From Gammaproteobacteria bacterium (lineage in GTDB: Bacteria; Pseudomonadota; Gammaproteobacteria; UBA9214): DNA of 5,638 bases. Location of the stretch: assembly GCA_029864225.1 (NCBI GenBank), contig JAOTTU010000127.1, positions 1 to 5,638 of the forward strand. Direction: 5' to 3'. Within the stretch, counting starts at the first letter, position 1. Every line of letters starts with the position of its first letter. A program made the position numbers and the translations under genes. Under the pieces are notes generated by a model. It was given only the letters and a program-made list of their open reading frames with translations, searched no databases and had not been told where the DNA came from. Positions 1 to 5,638 of this stretch are shown in pieces.

Positions 1-69
1 ATCCGGCGCGCCGTCACGGCCATCATTGCCGGTGATGAATCAGACACCACCCGCACACAAGCTAGCTGA
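1..69 (+). CDS. Possible C-terminal end of a plus-strand gene (partial)
   Basis: Frame 1 is open from the first base to a TGA at 67-69 and would encode 22 residues, reading IRRAVTAIIAGDESDTTRTQ then AS. The first 14 or so codons mostly end in G or C, as in the confirmed genes of this window. The DNA turns AT-rich soon after the stop, and a small hairpin follows about 30 bases later, which fits a gene end. If real, the gene converges on the cysteine-cluster gene that ends at 246. The fragment is too short to assign a family, and one other plus frame is also open over this stretch (to a TAA at 74-76), so this is a weak call. Confidence 0.3.
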   Translation: MRRAVTAIIAGDESDTTRTQAS

Positions 70-98
70 CAGATAATCGAAAGAATCATTCACCGCAC

Positions 99-127
99 GA
101 CTGCAGGGATGCAGTTAGTATTTTCTC
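99..127 (+). terminator. Weak terminator-like hairpin after the left-edge fragment
   Basis: ACTGCA (100-105) and TGCAGT (110-115) form a perfect 6-bp stem around a GGGA loop, with one extra G-U pair possible at 99/116. A T-rich run (TATTTTCT) follows from 118. The stem is short and the T-run is a few bases away, so it would be a poor terminator. On the opposite strand no U-run follows, so it would serve only the plus-strand gene. Confidence 0.3.
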
Positions 128-144
128 AGTGCTCTCTGCGGTGA
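125..144 (-). repeat. Short intergenic repeat, copy A (CACCGCAGAG type)
   Basis: On the minus strand this reads TCACCGCAGAGAGCACTGAG. It shares the CACCGCA(A/G)AG core, and a following series of AG-ended steps, with copy B at 169-198 in the same orientation. From memory, short intergenic elements of the form ACCGCAGAG...GCAGAG occur in many unrelated bacterial genomes and have no agreed function. The assignment to that group is recollection plus resemblance. Confidence 0.5.
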
Positions 145-168
145 TATTATTTTGTAATTATTTTATTT

Positions 169-198
169 CTTTGCGCTCTTTGCATCTTTGCGGTGAAT
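169..198 (-). repeat. Short intergenic repeat, copy B (CACCGCAAAG type), internally periodic
   Basis: On the plus strand CTTTGC occurs three times, at 169-174, 178-183 and 186-191, a period of 8-9 bases, and the element ends in GCGGTGAAT. On the minus strand it reads ATTCACCGCAAAG followed by two more GCAAAG units. It is non-coding, in an AT-rich context just past the 3' end of the cysteine-cluster gene. It resembles the widely scattered CACCGCAAAG-nGCAAAG elements known to me from many genomes. Confidence 0.55.
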
Positions 199-245
199 AT
201 CTATTTTCAATTAAATAATCCGCCCTTTATATTTAATACCCGGGC

Positions 246-1217
246 TTACTTGTCTTTCATGTCCTTGCCCTCGTCGGGCATGTCGTAGACGGCGGAACTC
301 ACCTTCTCCGCATCAGTCTCTTCCTGGCGGCGTTCCTGGATGCGCGACTTGCGTTTCTCAAGGCGTGCCTCGCGCGCGCCTTCCCGGATCGGGATGGTCA
401 TTTCACCGAACAGCACCTGCTTCAGAAAGCGCATGGCAAACGGCAGCAATGCCTCGTCATCGGCCAGCAGCTTGTCCGTCTCGAGCTGTTCCGTGTCGAA
501 GATCTCGGTAAAGCCCGGGGTCTGGATAAACTCGCGGAACTTGTCCATGTCGTAGCTGCACATGTCGTAGAGCTGGATACTGCGCCCCGAAGGTGCACCG
601 ACCGTGGGGCCACTGGAGCGTTTCTTTAGAATGATGTCACGCCACTCGCGATTCATTTCGTCGTACTTCTCGACGCCTTGCTCCTTGCGGTACTCGCGCA
701 CCGTCAGGGTGCGCGGTTCCTCGTGTCCCTTGCAGTGCGGTTCCTTGACCACGAAGTACATGTCCTCGACGGTTGCACTGTCCTTGGCACGCACACCCAT
801 GTTGCCGAGCGCGTAGTAACGGCAGGCGGTTGGTCGGTCCTCATACACCGTGCAACCCTGCTCCCCGAGAAACACACACTCCCGGCTACCCGGCTTGGTC
901 ATCAGCTTGAGCCCCGGCATGCCATGGGCGTCCATATGGAACGGCAGGGAGTGGCGTGCCACGAACTCGTACGATGTCATTTCCAGCCGCTGCTTGAGAC
1001 GGATGATGTCATAGGGCAGCAACTGGATATCGATGTTGCGGCAGCACTCGTTGAAGCAGGAAATCCCCGGGTGGCAGTTAAACTGGAATTCGTCATCCAG
1101 ACCCAGCTGGGTCGGCTTGACAGGGCTCTCGAAGGGTATATCGCTGAATTTTCCCTTGAATATATCTTCCGCGCCTTCGTACTCGAGCGGTTTATTGACA
1201 GGTTTCTCGTCACTCAT
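246..1217 (-). CDS. YkgJ-family (CxxCxxCC) cysteine-cluster protein, putative metal-binding
   Basis: A 323-residue soluble protein with no visible signal peptide or membrane segment. The cysteine pattern marks the CxxCxxCC/YkgJ family, predicted to chelate zinc or iron or hold an Fe-S cluster. It has C48, C54, C58 and C59 (CHPGISCFNECC), then C114 and C122 (CVFLGEQGC), then the family-typical TVYEDRPTACR with C132. C162 and C220 are additional. The domain covers roughly residues 45-165. Beyond it lie a region without recognised motifs and a highly charged, probably helical tail (about 280-323), making it longer than small YkgJ proteins. The start is chosen because the first cysteines lie before the next methionine (M80). 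The ribosome site is weak (CAGAG, 7 bases upstream). It lies downstream of aprA on the same strand but past a strong terminator, so it is probably transcribed mainly on its own. The exact function is unknown; a role in Fe-S handling for the sulfur enzymes is only a guess from location. Confidence 0.85.
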   Translation of the reverse strand: MSDEKPVNKPLEYEGAEDIFKGKFSDIPFESPVKPTQLGLDDEFQFNCHPGISCFNECCRNIDIQLLPYDIIRLKQRLEMTSYEFVARHSLPFHMDAHGMPGLKLMTKPGSRECVFLGEQGCTVYEDRPTACRYYALGNMGVRAKDSATVEDMYFVVKEPHCKGHEEPRTLTVREYRKEQGVEKYDEMNREWRDIILKKRSSGPTVGAPSGRSIQLYDMCSYDMDKFREFIQTPGFTEIFDTEQLETDKLLADDEALLPFAMRFLKQVLFGEMTIPIREGAREARLEKRKSRIQERRQEETDAEKVSSAVYDMPDEGKDMKDK

Positions 1218-1281
1218 GGTTTAACTCTGGCCTGGTAGGTCGGGGTAACACAGCGCATCCCGACAGTGATCGTGAGCGTTT

Positions 1282-1308
1282 TCGGGTTACGGCCTGCGCC
1301 TGACCCGA
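1282..1308. other. Inverted repeat upstream of the cysteine-cluster gene
   Basis: TCGGGT (1282-1287) and ACCCGA (1303-1308) are perfect 6-base inverted arms with a 15-base spacer, lying between the aprA terminator and the start at 1217. It could be a regulator site, a second weak terminator or chance. I see no convincing -35/-10 pair in this 114-base spacer. Confidence 0.25.
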
Positions 1309-1328
1309 GTTGCAAACAGCTCATAAGG

Positions 1329-1363
1329 AAAAAAGGCCGGATACCTTGCGGCATCCGGCCTTT
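1329..1363 (-). terminator. Strong intrinsic terminator of the sat-aprB-aprA transcript
   Basis: Perfect 11-base arms AAAGGCCGGAT (1332-1342) and ATCCGGCCTTT (1353-1363) lie 23 bases past the aprA stop codon. In minus-strand RNA the stem extends by GCC/GGU, giving 14 continuous pairs closed by a GCAA (GNRA) tetraloop. The 3' side ends in six U residues (1334-1329). On the plus strand the inner extension includes an A-C mismatch and no matching U-run follows, so the structure is built for the minus strand. Confidence 0.93.
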
Positions 1364-1386
1364 GGTACTACTCCGTACAGTTCAGC

Positions 1387-3360
1387 CTAGACGTTGGCAC
1401 CAGGGTGCTTCATCGCCCTCGGCTCGTCATCAGCAGGCTTGATGAGCTGAACGTACTTGACCTTCTTCATGGTCCACTCACCCGTATGACGGTCATAGGT
1501 TGAGTTGACGAAACACTTCCAGTTGTCATCATCGATGGCCAGATGATCCGAGCGGTAGTAGTAACCCGGGTAACGGGACTCCTCACGGAACTGAATGTGC
1601 TTCATGTGCGCGAAGGCTGCCAGCAGGCGGTGAAAGTTCTCCCAGGCACGCAGGAGCTCGTGGAGATCCTTGGCGCGCAGATGCTCGGAGTCTTCCCGCA
1701 GCATGTTCAGCTTGCGCTCGGCCACTTCCAGCATCGCCTTGTTGGTCTGGTACATGGTCGACACACCGGCCACGTACTCGTCCATCACCTTCTGCAGGCG
1801 AAACTGGAACATCTTCGGCGTAATGTAGTGCGGGTTGATATCGATCGCCGTGGTGTAGTCCTTGTGCTCAAGGAAGTTCCTCACCGGCTTGTAGATCTCG
1901 GCGACAATGTCGTCGACGGAACGGTCCAGCTCAGGCTTCCAGTCCTTGTTGTCGATAACGAACTTGACCATGGACTTGGCAGCGATGCGGCCCTCGGAGT
2001 GCGAACCGGAAGAGAACTTGTGACCGGAAGCACCCACGCCGTCGCCGCCGGTGAACAGGCCCTTGACGGTGGTCATGCGGTTATAGCCCCAGTGGTAGTG
2101 GTCCGGGGTACCGGGGATGTCCTCGGGACCGGAACACCAGATACCGGCACAACCGGCGTGTGAACCCAGCAGGTAGGGCTCGGTCGGCATCAGCTCGGAC
2201 ATCTCCTTGTCAGGCTCGATGTTCTCACCTGCCCAGACGCCGCACTGACCGATGGTCATGTCCAGGAAGTCCTCCCAGGCCTCGGCCTCGAGGTGCTTGA
2301 TCTCCTTCGGGGTCATGGTTTCAGCCAGCTTGGCCAGCGCGGTCGGGGTATCCATGAAGATCGGGCCGCGGCCCTCCTTCATCTCATGCATCATGAGGTG
2401 GTTACGCAGACAGGTACCCATTTTGTGGCCTTCGGCATACCGATCATAGCCGGCTTCGACCAGCAGGTGGGCATTCTTTTCCTGGTAGTCTTCGCCCATG
2501 GCGTTCATGGCCTTGGCCTTGAACAGCAGGAACCAGGCACCCACAGGACCGTAGCCGTCCTTGAAGCGGGCGGGCACGAAGCGGTTTTCCATCAGGGTCA
2601 GCTCGGCACCGGCCTCGGCGGCCATGGAGTAGGTGGAACCGGCATTCCAGACCGGGTACCAGGCACGACCCTGGCCTTCACCAACGGAACGCGGACGGAA
2701 CACGTTCACGGCACCGCCGCAAACCAGCAGGCAGGCCTTGAACTTGTAGATGTGGACCTTGTCCTCGCGAACACTGAAACCGGCTGCGCCGGCCACCCGG
2801 GTCGGGTCATTCTTGTCGTTGATCAGGCGCACGATGAAGACACGCTCCTGGATACGCTCGGTACCCAGTGCCTTCTTGGCGGCCTCGGCAACGATCCATT
2901 TGTAGGACTCACCGTTGATCATGATCTGCCACTTGCCGGAGCGGACCGGCTTGCCGCCTGCGGTCAGTGCCTTGCCTTCATCACCCGGCTGCTTCCAGAC
3001 CGGCAGGCCCCACTCTTCGAAGTGGTGCACGGAATCGTCAACGTGACGACCGGTGTCATAGACCAGGTCCTCACGGGTGATGCCCATCAGGTCGCCACGC
3101 ACGTAACGCACGTAGTCGGCCGGATCGTTTTCGCCCATGTAGGTATTGATAGCGGACAGGCCCTGAGCAACGGCACCGGAGCGGTCCAGTGCGGCCTTGT
3201 CGACCAGCTTGATGTTCAGATCGACACCCTGTGCCTTGGCGACATCGGCCCAGCGCATGATTTCGAATGCACAGCCGCATGCGGCCATACCACCGCCGAT
3301 GATAAGGATATCAACTTCCTCCTCGACCACCTCGGGGTTACCAAAAACATGTTCAGACAT
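1387..3360 (-). CDS. aprA: Adenylylsulfate (APS) reductase alpha subunit, AprA
   Basis: The FAD-carrying catalytic subunit of dissimilatory APS reductase, cytoplasmic and paired with AprB. It interconverts sulfite plus AMP and APS. The protein has 657 residues, a normal length. The N-terminal nucleotide fold reads DILIIGGGMAACG (17-29), and a second FAD-contact block is GLFTGGDGVGASGHKFSSGS (434-453). Residues corresponding by motif to those described at the active site of the Archaeoglobus enzyme are present: N72 in INTY, W234, R265 in RFVPARFKDGYG, L278 and H401 in LLGSHAGCAGIW. The family-typical FREESRYPGYYYR lies near the C-terminus (591-603). The start has a good ribosome site (AAGAGGT, 3368-3374, 7 bases upstream). 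The gene is third in the operon, 71 bases after aprB, and is closed by the terminator at 1329-1363. The overall sequence resembles the sulfate-reducer-like (lineage II) AprA of sulfur oxidisers more than the Allochromatium type; that placement is from memory. Confidence 0.98.
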   Translation of the reverse strand: MSEHVFGNPEVVEEEVDILIIGGGMAACGCAFEIMRWADVAKAQGVDLNIKLVDKAALDRSGAVAQGLSAINTYMGENDPADYVRYVRGDLMGITREDLVYDTGRHVDDSVHHFEEWGLPVWKQPGDEGKALTAGGKPVRSGKWQIMINGESYKWIVAEAAKKALGTERIQERVFIVRLINDKNDPTRVAGAAGFSVREDKVHIYKFKACLLVCGGAVNVFRPRSVGEGQGRAWYPVWNAGSTYSMAAEAGAELTLMENRFVPARFKDGYGPVGAWFLLFKAKAMNAMGEDYQEKNAHLLVEAGYDRYAEGHKMGTCLRNHLMMHEMKEGRGPIFMDTPTALAKLAETMTPKEIKHLEAEAWEDFLDMTIGQCGVWAGENIEPDKEMSELMPTEPYLLGSHAGCAGIWCSGPEDIPGTPDHYHWGYNRMTTVKGLFTGGDGVGASGHKFSSGSHSEGRIAAKSMVKFVIDNKDWKPELDRSVDDIVAEIYKPVRNFLEHKDYTTAIDINPHYITPKMFQFRLQKVMDEYVAGVSTMYQTNKAMLEVAERKLNMLREDSEHLRAKDLHELLRAWENFHRLLAAFAHMKHIQFREESRYPGYYYRSDHLAIDDDNWKCFVNSTYDRHTGEWTMKKVKYVQLIKPADDEPRAMKHPGANV

Positions 3361-3387
3361 AGTTTTTACCTCTTGTATCTTTCATTT

Positions 3388-3402
3388 CCAGGTAGCACCT
3401 GG
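3388..3402 (-). other. Small perfect hairpin between aprB and aprA
   Basis: CCAGGT (3388-3393) and ACCTGG (3397-3402) form a 6-bp stem with a 3-base loop in the 71-base spacer, 27 bases before the aprA start codon. No U-run follows it on the minus strand, so it is not a terminator. It could slow 5' decay or mark a processing site in the aprBA mRNA; this is inference. Confidence 0.45.
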
Positions 3403-3431
3403 CATTGATATAAAAGAACCGCGTACCCGCC

Positions 3432-3896
3432 TTAGCTGGCAGAGAACTGGGACGTGTCGCAGGAATGCGTACCCTTGGTGAACAGGGTCGAGTGATCGTT
3501 GAGTTCGGCCATCACTGCTTCCGGCTTGGTGTTGTACGGCTGTATGGAACCTTCCGGGGTGGTGCGGATCGGGAATTTGAAACGTTTCATGTTGCCGTTG
3601 CGGAACTTGATGGTCCACATGATGGAGTCGGAACCGCGCAGTGGTTGCACGGAAGCGCCCATCGGCACGATATCGGCGTAGTGACGGCATTCGATCGCCT
3701 GCTGCGGGCAGATCTTCACGCAGGAATAGCACTCCCAGCACTGCTCGGGTTCCTGATTGTAGGCCTTCATGGCATGGCCGGTTGCAGAACCGTCCTTGTC
3801 GAGCATCATCAGGTCGTGCGGACAAATATACATGCAAGCGGTCTTGTCCTGACCCTTGCAGCCATCGCACTTATCTGTACGTACAAATGTTGGCAT
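3432..3896 (-). CDS. aprB: Adenylylsulfate (APS) reductase beta subunit, AprB
   Basis: The iron-sulfur subunit that relays electrons between the AprA flavin and an outside partner. It has 154 residues. Two [4Fe-4S] cluster motifs are complete: C10-x2-C13-x7-C21-x3-C25 and C53-x2-C56-x2-C59-x3-C63, each followed by proline. W54, directly after C53, matches the tryptophan (W48 in Archaeoglobus) that bridges flavin and cluster. A beta-rich segment (SIMWTIKFRNG) and a C-terminal tail (from about 111, RTTPEGSIQPY) that should wrap around AprA follow. Compared with the Archaeoglobus sequence as I remember it, there are about six extra residues between the clusters (around 35-41, DGSATGH). The widely spaced first cluster is the form found in sulfate reducers and lineage II sulfur oxidisers. 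The ribosome site is GGAGA (3903-3907), 6 bases before the ATG. The gene lies 78 bases after sat with no terminator between. Confidence 0.97.
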   Translation of the reverse strand: MPTFVRTDKCDGCKGQDKTACMYICPHDLMMLDKDGSATGHAMKAYNQEPEQCWECYSCVKICPQQAIECRHYADIVPMGASVQPLRGSDSIMWTIKFRNGNMKRFKFPIRTTPEGSIQPYNTKPEAVMAELNDHSTLFTKGTHSCDTSQFSAS

Positions 3897-3974
3897 TTTA
3901 TTTCTCCATCTTTGTAATGATTACGGCAGTTAAACTCCGCCACCACCGAATGGAAGCAACGGCCTCTAGAGTTG

Positions 3975-5192
3975 TTACCGGGCGGAATGCCCGCTCATCT
4001 TGATCTCGACCTTTTCGTCATCCTTCAGGCTGGCGTAGTACTCACGCAGAATGGCAAGCACCTCTGGCCGGGAGAATTTGCTGGAAACCTCCTCGCCATC
4101 GGACAGTGCCTTGCGCAGCTTGGTCCCCGACAGCAGAATCCGGTCGCTGGCCTCGTGCGGGCAGGTCTTCATCGAGGCCATACCATCGCACTTGTCGCAC
4201 CAGAAGGTCCAGTCGATTTTCAGCGGCTGGGTTTCCAGTGCATCGGCGGGAATTTCATCGAATATGTGATGTGCATCGAAGGGACCGTAGTAGTCGCCCA
4301 CACCGGCGTGGTCACGCCCGACAATCTGATGCGTGCAGCCGTAGTTCTGGCGGAACAGGGCGTGCAGCAACGCCTCACGCGGACCGGCATAACGCATATC
4401 CAGGGGATAGCCTGCCTGGATCACGGTGTTTTTGGCGAAGTATTTGTCGATCAGCACACCGATCGCGTTGCTGCGCACATCGGCCGGGATGTCACCTGGC
4501 TTGAGCTTGCCCAGCAGGGAATGGATCAATACACCGTCCAGGGTTTCCACGGCGACCTTGGCCAGGTATTCATGGGAACGGTGCATGGGGTTGCGGGTCT
4601 GGAAGGCGGCAATGGTTTTCCAGCCGCGCTTTTCGAATTCGGCACGGGTCTGTGTCGGGGTCATGAACTGGTCGCCGTACTCTTCCGGGAAACCGCCCTG
4701 GGACAACACCTTGATAGGGCCGGCCAGGTTCACATCGCCCTGTTCCATCACCATGCTCACACCCGGGTGCTCACTGTCAGTGGTCTTGTAGACCATCATG
4801 CACTCGTGCTTCTTATCGATGGTGTACTTCTCGGTGACCGCCATGGTGGCGAGGATTTCACCGGATTCGGAATCCACCAGCGCCACATCATCACCCTCGC
4901 CGAAGCCGTTGGCCGTGGTCTCGTCGGTGGACAGGGTGATCGGGATGGGCCAGAACAGGCCGCTGGCCATCATCATGCCGTCACAGACGCCTTCCCAGTC
5001 GGCGCGGGTCATGAACCCGTCCAGGGGAGTGAACCCTCCGATGCCCAGCATGATGATGTCGCCGGCTTCGCGAGAGGAAACATTGACCTTCGGCAGGCCT
5101 TCCGCACGCGCCTTCTCGGTAGCCAGTGCCTTGCCTTCCAGCAGCAGCGGTTTCAGTTTATTGCTACCGTGGGGCTTAACTAATGTGGACAT
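3975..5192 (-). CDS. sat: ATP sulfurylase (sulfate adenylyltransferase), dissimilatory type
   Basis: A cytoplasmic enzyme that interconverts ATP plus sulfate and APS plus pyrophosphate. Beside aprBA in a sulfur oxidiser it would run toward ATP, releasing sulfate. The protein has 405 residues, the usual size of the single-domain homomeric Sat, with no fused APS kinase. The N-terminal PUA-like domain spans about 1-170. The catalytic domain carries QTRNPMHRSH (198-207), the signature QxRNPxHxxH, and GRDHAGVG (292-299). C332, C335, C344 and H346 (CDKC...CPH) form the zinc-binding set seen in several bacterial Sat proteins. The C-terminal part has the LSGTKLRKAL segment (354-363). The start is fixed by a strong ribosome site (AAGGAG, 5197-5202, 4 bases upstream). 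It is the first gene of the operon. It is not the heterodimeric CysDN enzyme of assimilation. Confidence 0.98.
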   Translation of the reverse strand: MSTLVKPHGSNKLKPLLLEGKALATEKARAEGLPKVNVSSREAGDIIMLGIGGFTPLDGFMTRADWEGVCDGMMMASGLFWPIPITLSTDETTANGFGEGDDVALVDSESGEILATMAVTEKYTIDKKHECMMVYKTTDSEHPGVSMVMEQGDVNLAGPIKVLSQGGFPEEYGDQFMTPTQTRAEFEKRGWKTIAAFQTRNPMHRSHEYLAKVAVETLDGVLIHSLLGKLKPGDIPADVRSNAIGVLIDKYFAKNTVIQAGYPLDMRYAGPREALLHALFRQNYGCTHQIVGRDHAGVGDYYGPFDAHHIFDEIPADALETQPLKIDWTFWCDKCDGMASMKTCPHEASDRILLSGTKLRKALSDGEEVSSKFSRPEVLAILREYYASLKDDEKVEIKMSGHSAR

Positions 5193-5257
5193 GGGACTCC
5201 TTCAACGCTGTAGTTTTTCATTCTGTTGCTTGTCTGCCATCGCCCGCGGAAATAACA

Positions 5258-5288
5258 GGGGCACGAATGGCCCCGCCAACGGCAGGGG
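5258..5288 (-). promoter_or_regulatory. Two mutually exclusive stems in the sat leader
   Basis: GCCCC (5270-5274) can pair with GGGGC (5258-5262) around a 7-base loop. The overlapping CCCCGCC (5271-5277) can instead pair with GGC (5281-5283) plus GGGG (5285-5288) with one bulged base and a 3-base loop. Both use 5271-5274, so only one can form at a time. No known riboswitch consensus is recognised. It may be a switch or just a G/C-rich leader. Confidence 0.3.
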
Positions 5289-5295
5289 GAAGGTT

Positions 5296-5324
5296 AAGAT
5301 ATAGATTTGCCCCTAAAAAGCCAA
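5296..5324 (-). promoter_or_regulatory. Candidate sigma-70 promoter for sat-aprBA
   Basis: On the minus strand TTGGCT (5324-5319) and TATCTT (5301-5296) are spaced 17 bases, each 4/6 to consensus, about 100 bases before the sat ATG. TATATC (5303-5298) is an alternative -10 with 15-base spacing. The location is right, the match only moderate. Confidence 0.35.
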
Positions 5325-5433
5325 CCAGTAATATCTAGCCACGCATAAAGCCAGCTTATTATTTTATGTTATTGTTTATATTAGGGTATTTGTATATTTA
5401 TTATTAGAAATCTCTTATTCGGTTAATACCTGA
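5325..5433. other. AT-rich non-coding stretch upstream of sat
   Basis: Bases from about 5330 to 5430 are strongly AT-rich, unlike the GC-rich genes on either side, and have stops in the frames examined. I see no gene, RNA or clear repeat here. Such stretches upstream of highly expressed operons often act as UP-element or regulator-binding DNA, but no specific site is recognised. Confidence 0.4.
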
Positions 5434-5638
5434 CAAGAACGCTCAGGTACTCCATCACTGCGTTTCCCGGTACCCGTGCAGGAACCCTGGGCCAGTATCA
5501 TCCTGATCCCGATCCCCGCCAGCGCCGGTCAGCAGATAATCCAGCCGGGAAACAGATACTGGATTCGTCTCAGCTCAGGCGAGATGTTGGTGGCAAATCA
5601 TGAAAGGCCGATCCTCACCGTAAAGGGCGCGACCGTAA
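5434..5638 (+). pseudogene. Open, coding-like frame without a clear start, running off the right edge
   Basis: After a TGA at 5431-5433 this plus frame stays open for 68 codons to the window end. Residues near the middle read IILIPIPASAGQQIIQPGNR and later RYWIRLSSGEMLVANHERPI. Codon third positions are mostly G or C, as in the real genes. There is no ATG until 5584 and no ribosome site before the possible GTG at 5476. The other two plus frames and the minus frames are all interrupted. It may be the remnant of a gene whose 5' part was lost at the AT-rich boundary, a gene with an unusual start, or part of a scattered repeat. I do not recognise the family. If genuine, it diverges from sat. Confidence 0.3.

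Larger units (their letters stand above)
88..198. repeat. 10-base inverted repeat enclosing the intergenic repeats
   Basis: ATTCACCGCA at 88-97 is the exact reverse complement of TGCGGTGAAT at 189-198. The arms are 91 bases apart. Copy A (125-144) carries a shorter version of the same arm. This could be three copies of one element, two in one orientation and one inverted, or the ends of a small decayed element. Confidence 0.5.

Noticed and set aside
88..198. CRISPR array
   Set aside because: The repeats are short, unequal, partly inverted and without regular spacers, and no cas gene is present.
678..1238. 186-codon open frame on the plus strand opposite the cysteine-cluster gene
   Set aside because: The minus-strand gene has a clear family cysteine pattern; this frame has none and overlaps it completely.
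2293..3408. 371-codon open frame on the plus strand, opposite aprA
   Set aside because: It is a shadow of aprA: same codon-bias cause, no ribosome site of note, no family motif.
3382..3870. 162-codon minus-strand frame overlapping aprB in another frame
   Set aside because: AprB in its own frame has both complete ferredoxin motifs; the alternative product is Arg-rich and featureless.
3972..5183. 403-codon open frame on the plus strand, opposite sat
   Set aside because: It lies almost exactly over sat, whose catalytic motifs are unmistakable. The antisense frame is open because of GC-rich codon bias, and its product is low-complexity and rich in His, Gly and Val with no recognised motif.
5431..5500. 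Possible glycine-riboswitch-like piece (GCTCAGGTA)
   Set aside because: Only this short string resembles the aptamer. The rest of the conserved core is missing upstream, and no fitting downstream gene is visible.
5581..5638. Minus-strand open stretch at the right edge reading YGEDRPFMICHQHLA
   Set aside because: It ends after about 20 codons in a stop with no start in the window. The plus-strand frame over the same bases is longer and has the better codon pattern, so I did not list both.

Overview
The window looks like chromosomal DNA of a sulfur-oxidising proteobacterium, probably a gammaproteobacterium. Its core is a minus-strand cluster, sat-aprB-aprA, encoding the cytoplasmic APS pathway of sulfur metabolism. 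The cluster alone does not say whether the pathway runs in the oxidative (sulfite to sulfate) or reductive direction. The oxidative reading is an inference from overall sequence character; no taxonomic marker gene is present.

Layout, left to right: (1) 1-69 holds what may be the last codons of a plus-strand gene, followed by a weak terminator-like hairpin. (2) 70-245 is an AT-rich intergenic stretch with two related short repeats of the 'CACCGCA(A/G)AG' kind and a 10-base inverted repeat. (3) 246-1217 (minus) encodes a 323-residue protein with a CxxCxxCC (YkgJ-type) cysteine cluster. (4) 1218-1386 is a spacer with a strong intrinsic terminator for the apr transcript. (5) 1387-3360 (minus) is aprA, 3432-3896 (minus) is aprB and 3975-5192 (minus) is sat, with spacers of 71 and 78 bases and no terminator between them. 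(6) 5193-5433 is the sat leader and likely promoter region, with G/C-rich stems near the gene and an AT-rich stretch upstream. (7) 5434-5638 is a GC-rich stretch with one open plus-strand frame that has no convincing start and runs off the window.

How the genes work together: AprBA oxidises sulfite with AMP to adenosine 5'-phosphosulfate (APS) using FAD in AprA and two [4Fe-4S] clusters in AprB. Sat then converts APS and pyrophosphate to ATP and sulfate, giving substrate-level phosphorylation. All catalytic and cluster-binding motifs I can check are intact. The membrane partner that exchanges electrons with AprBA (AprM or QmoABC in known organisms) is not in this window. The position after aprA is taken by a terminator and the cysteine-cluster gene.

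I did not find a clearly new multi-gene system here. The less explained parts are the cysteine-cluster protein beside the apr genes, the intergenic repeats at 88-198, the alternative stems in the sat leader and the orphan open frame at the right edge.
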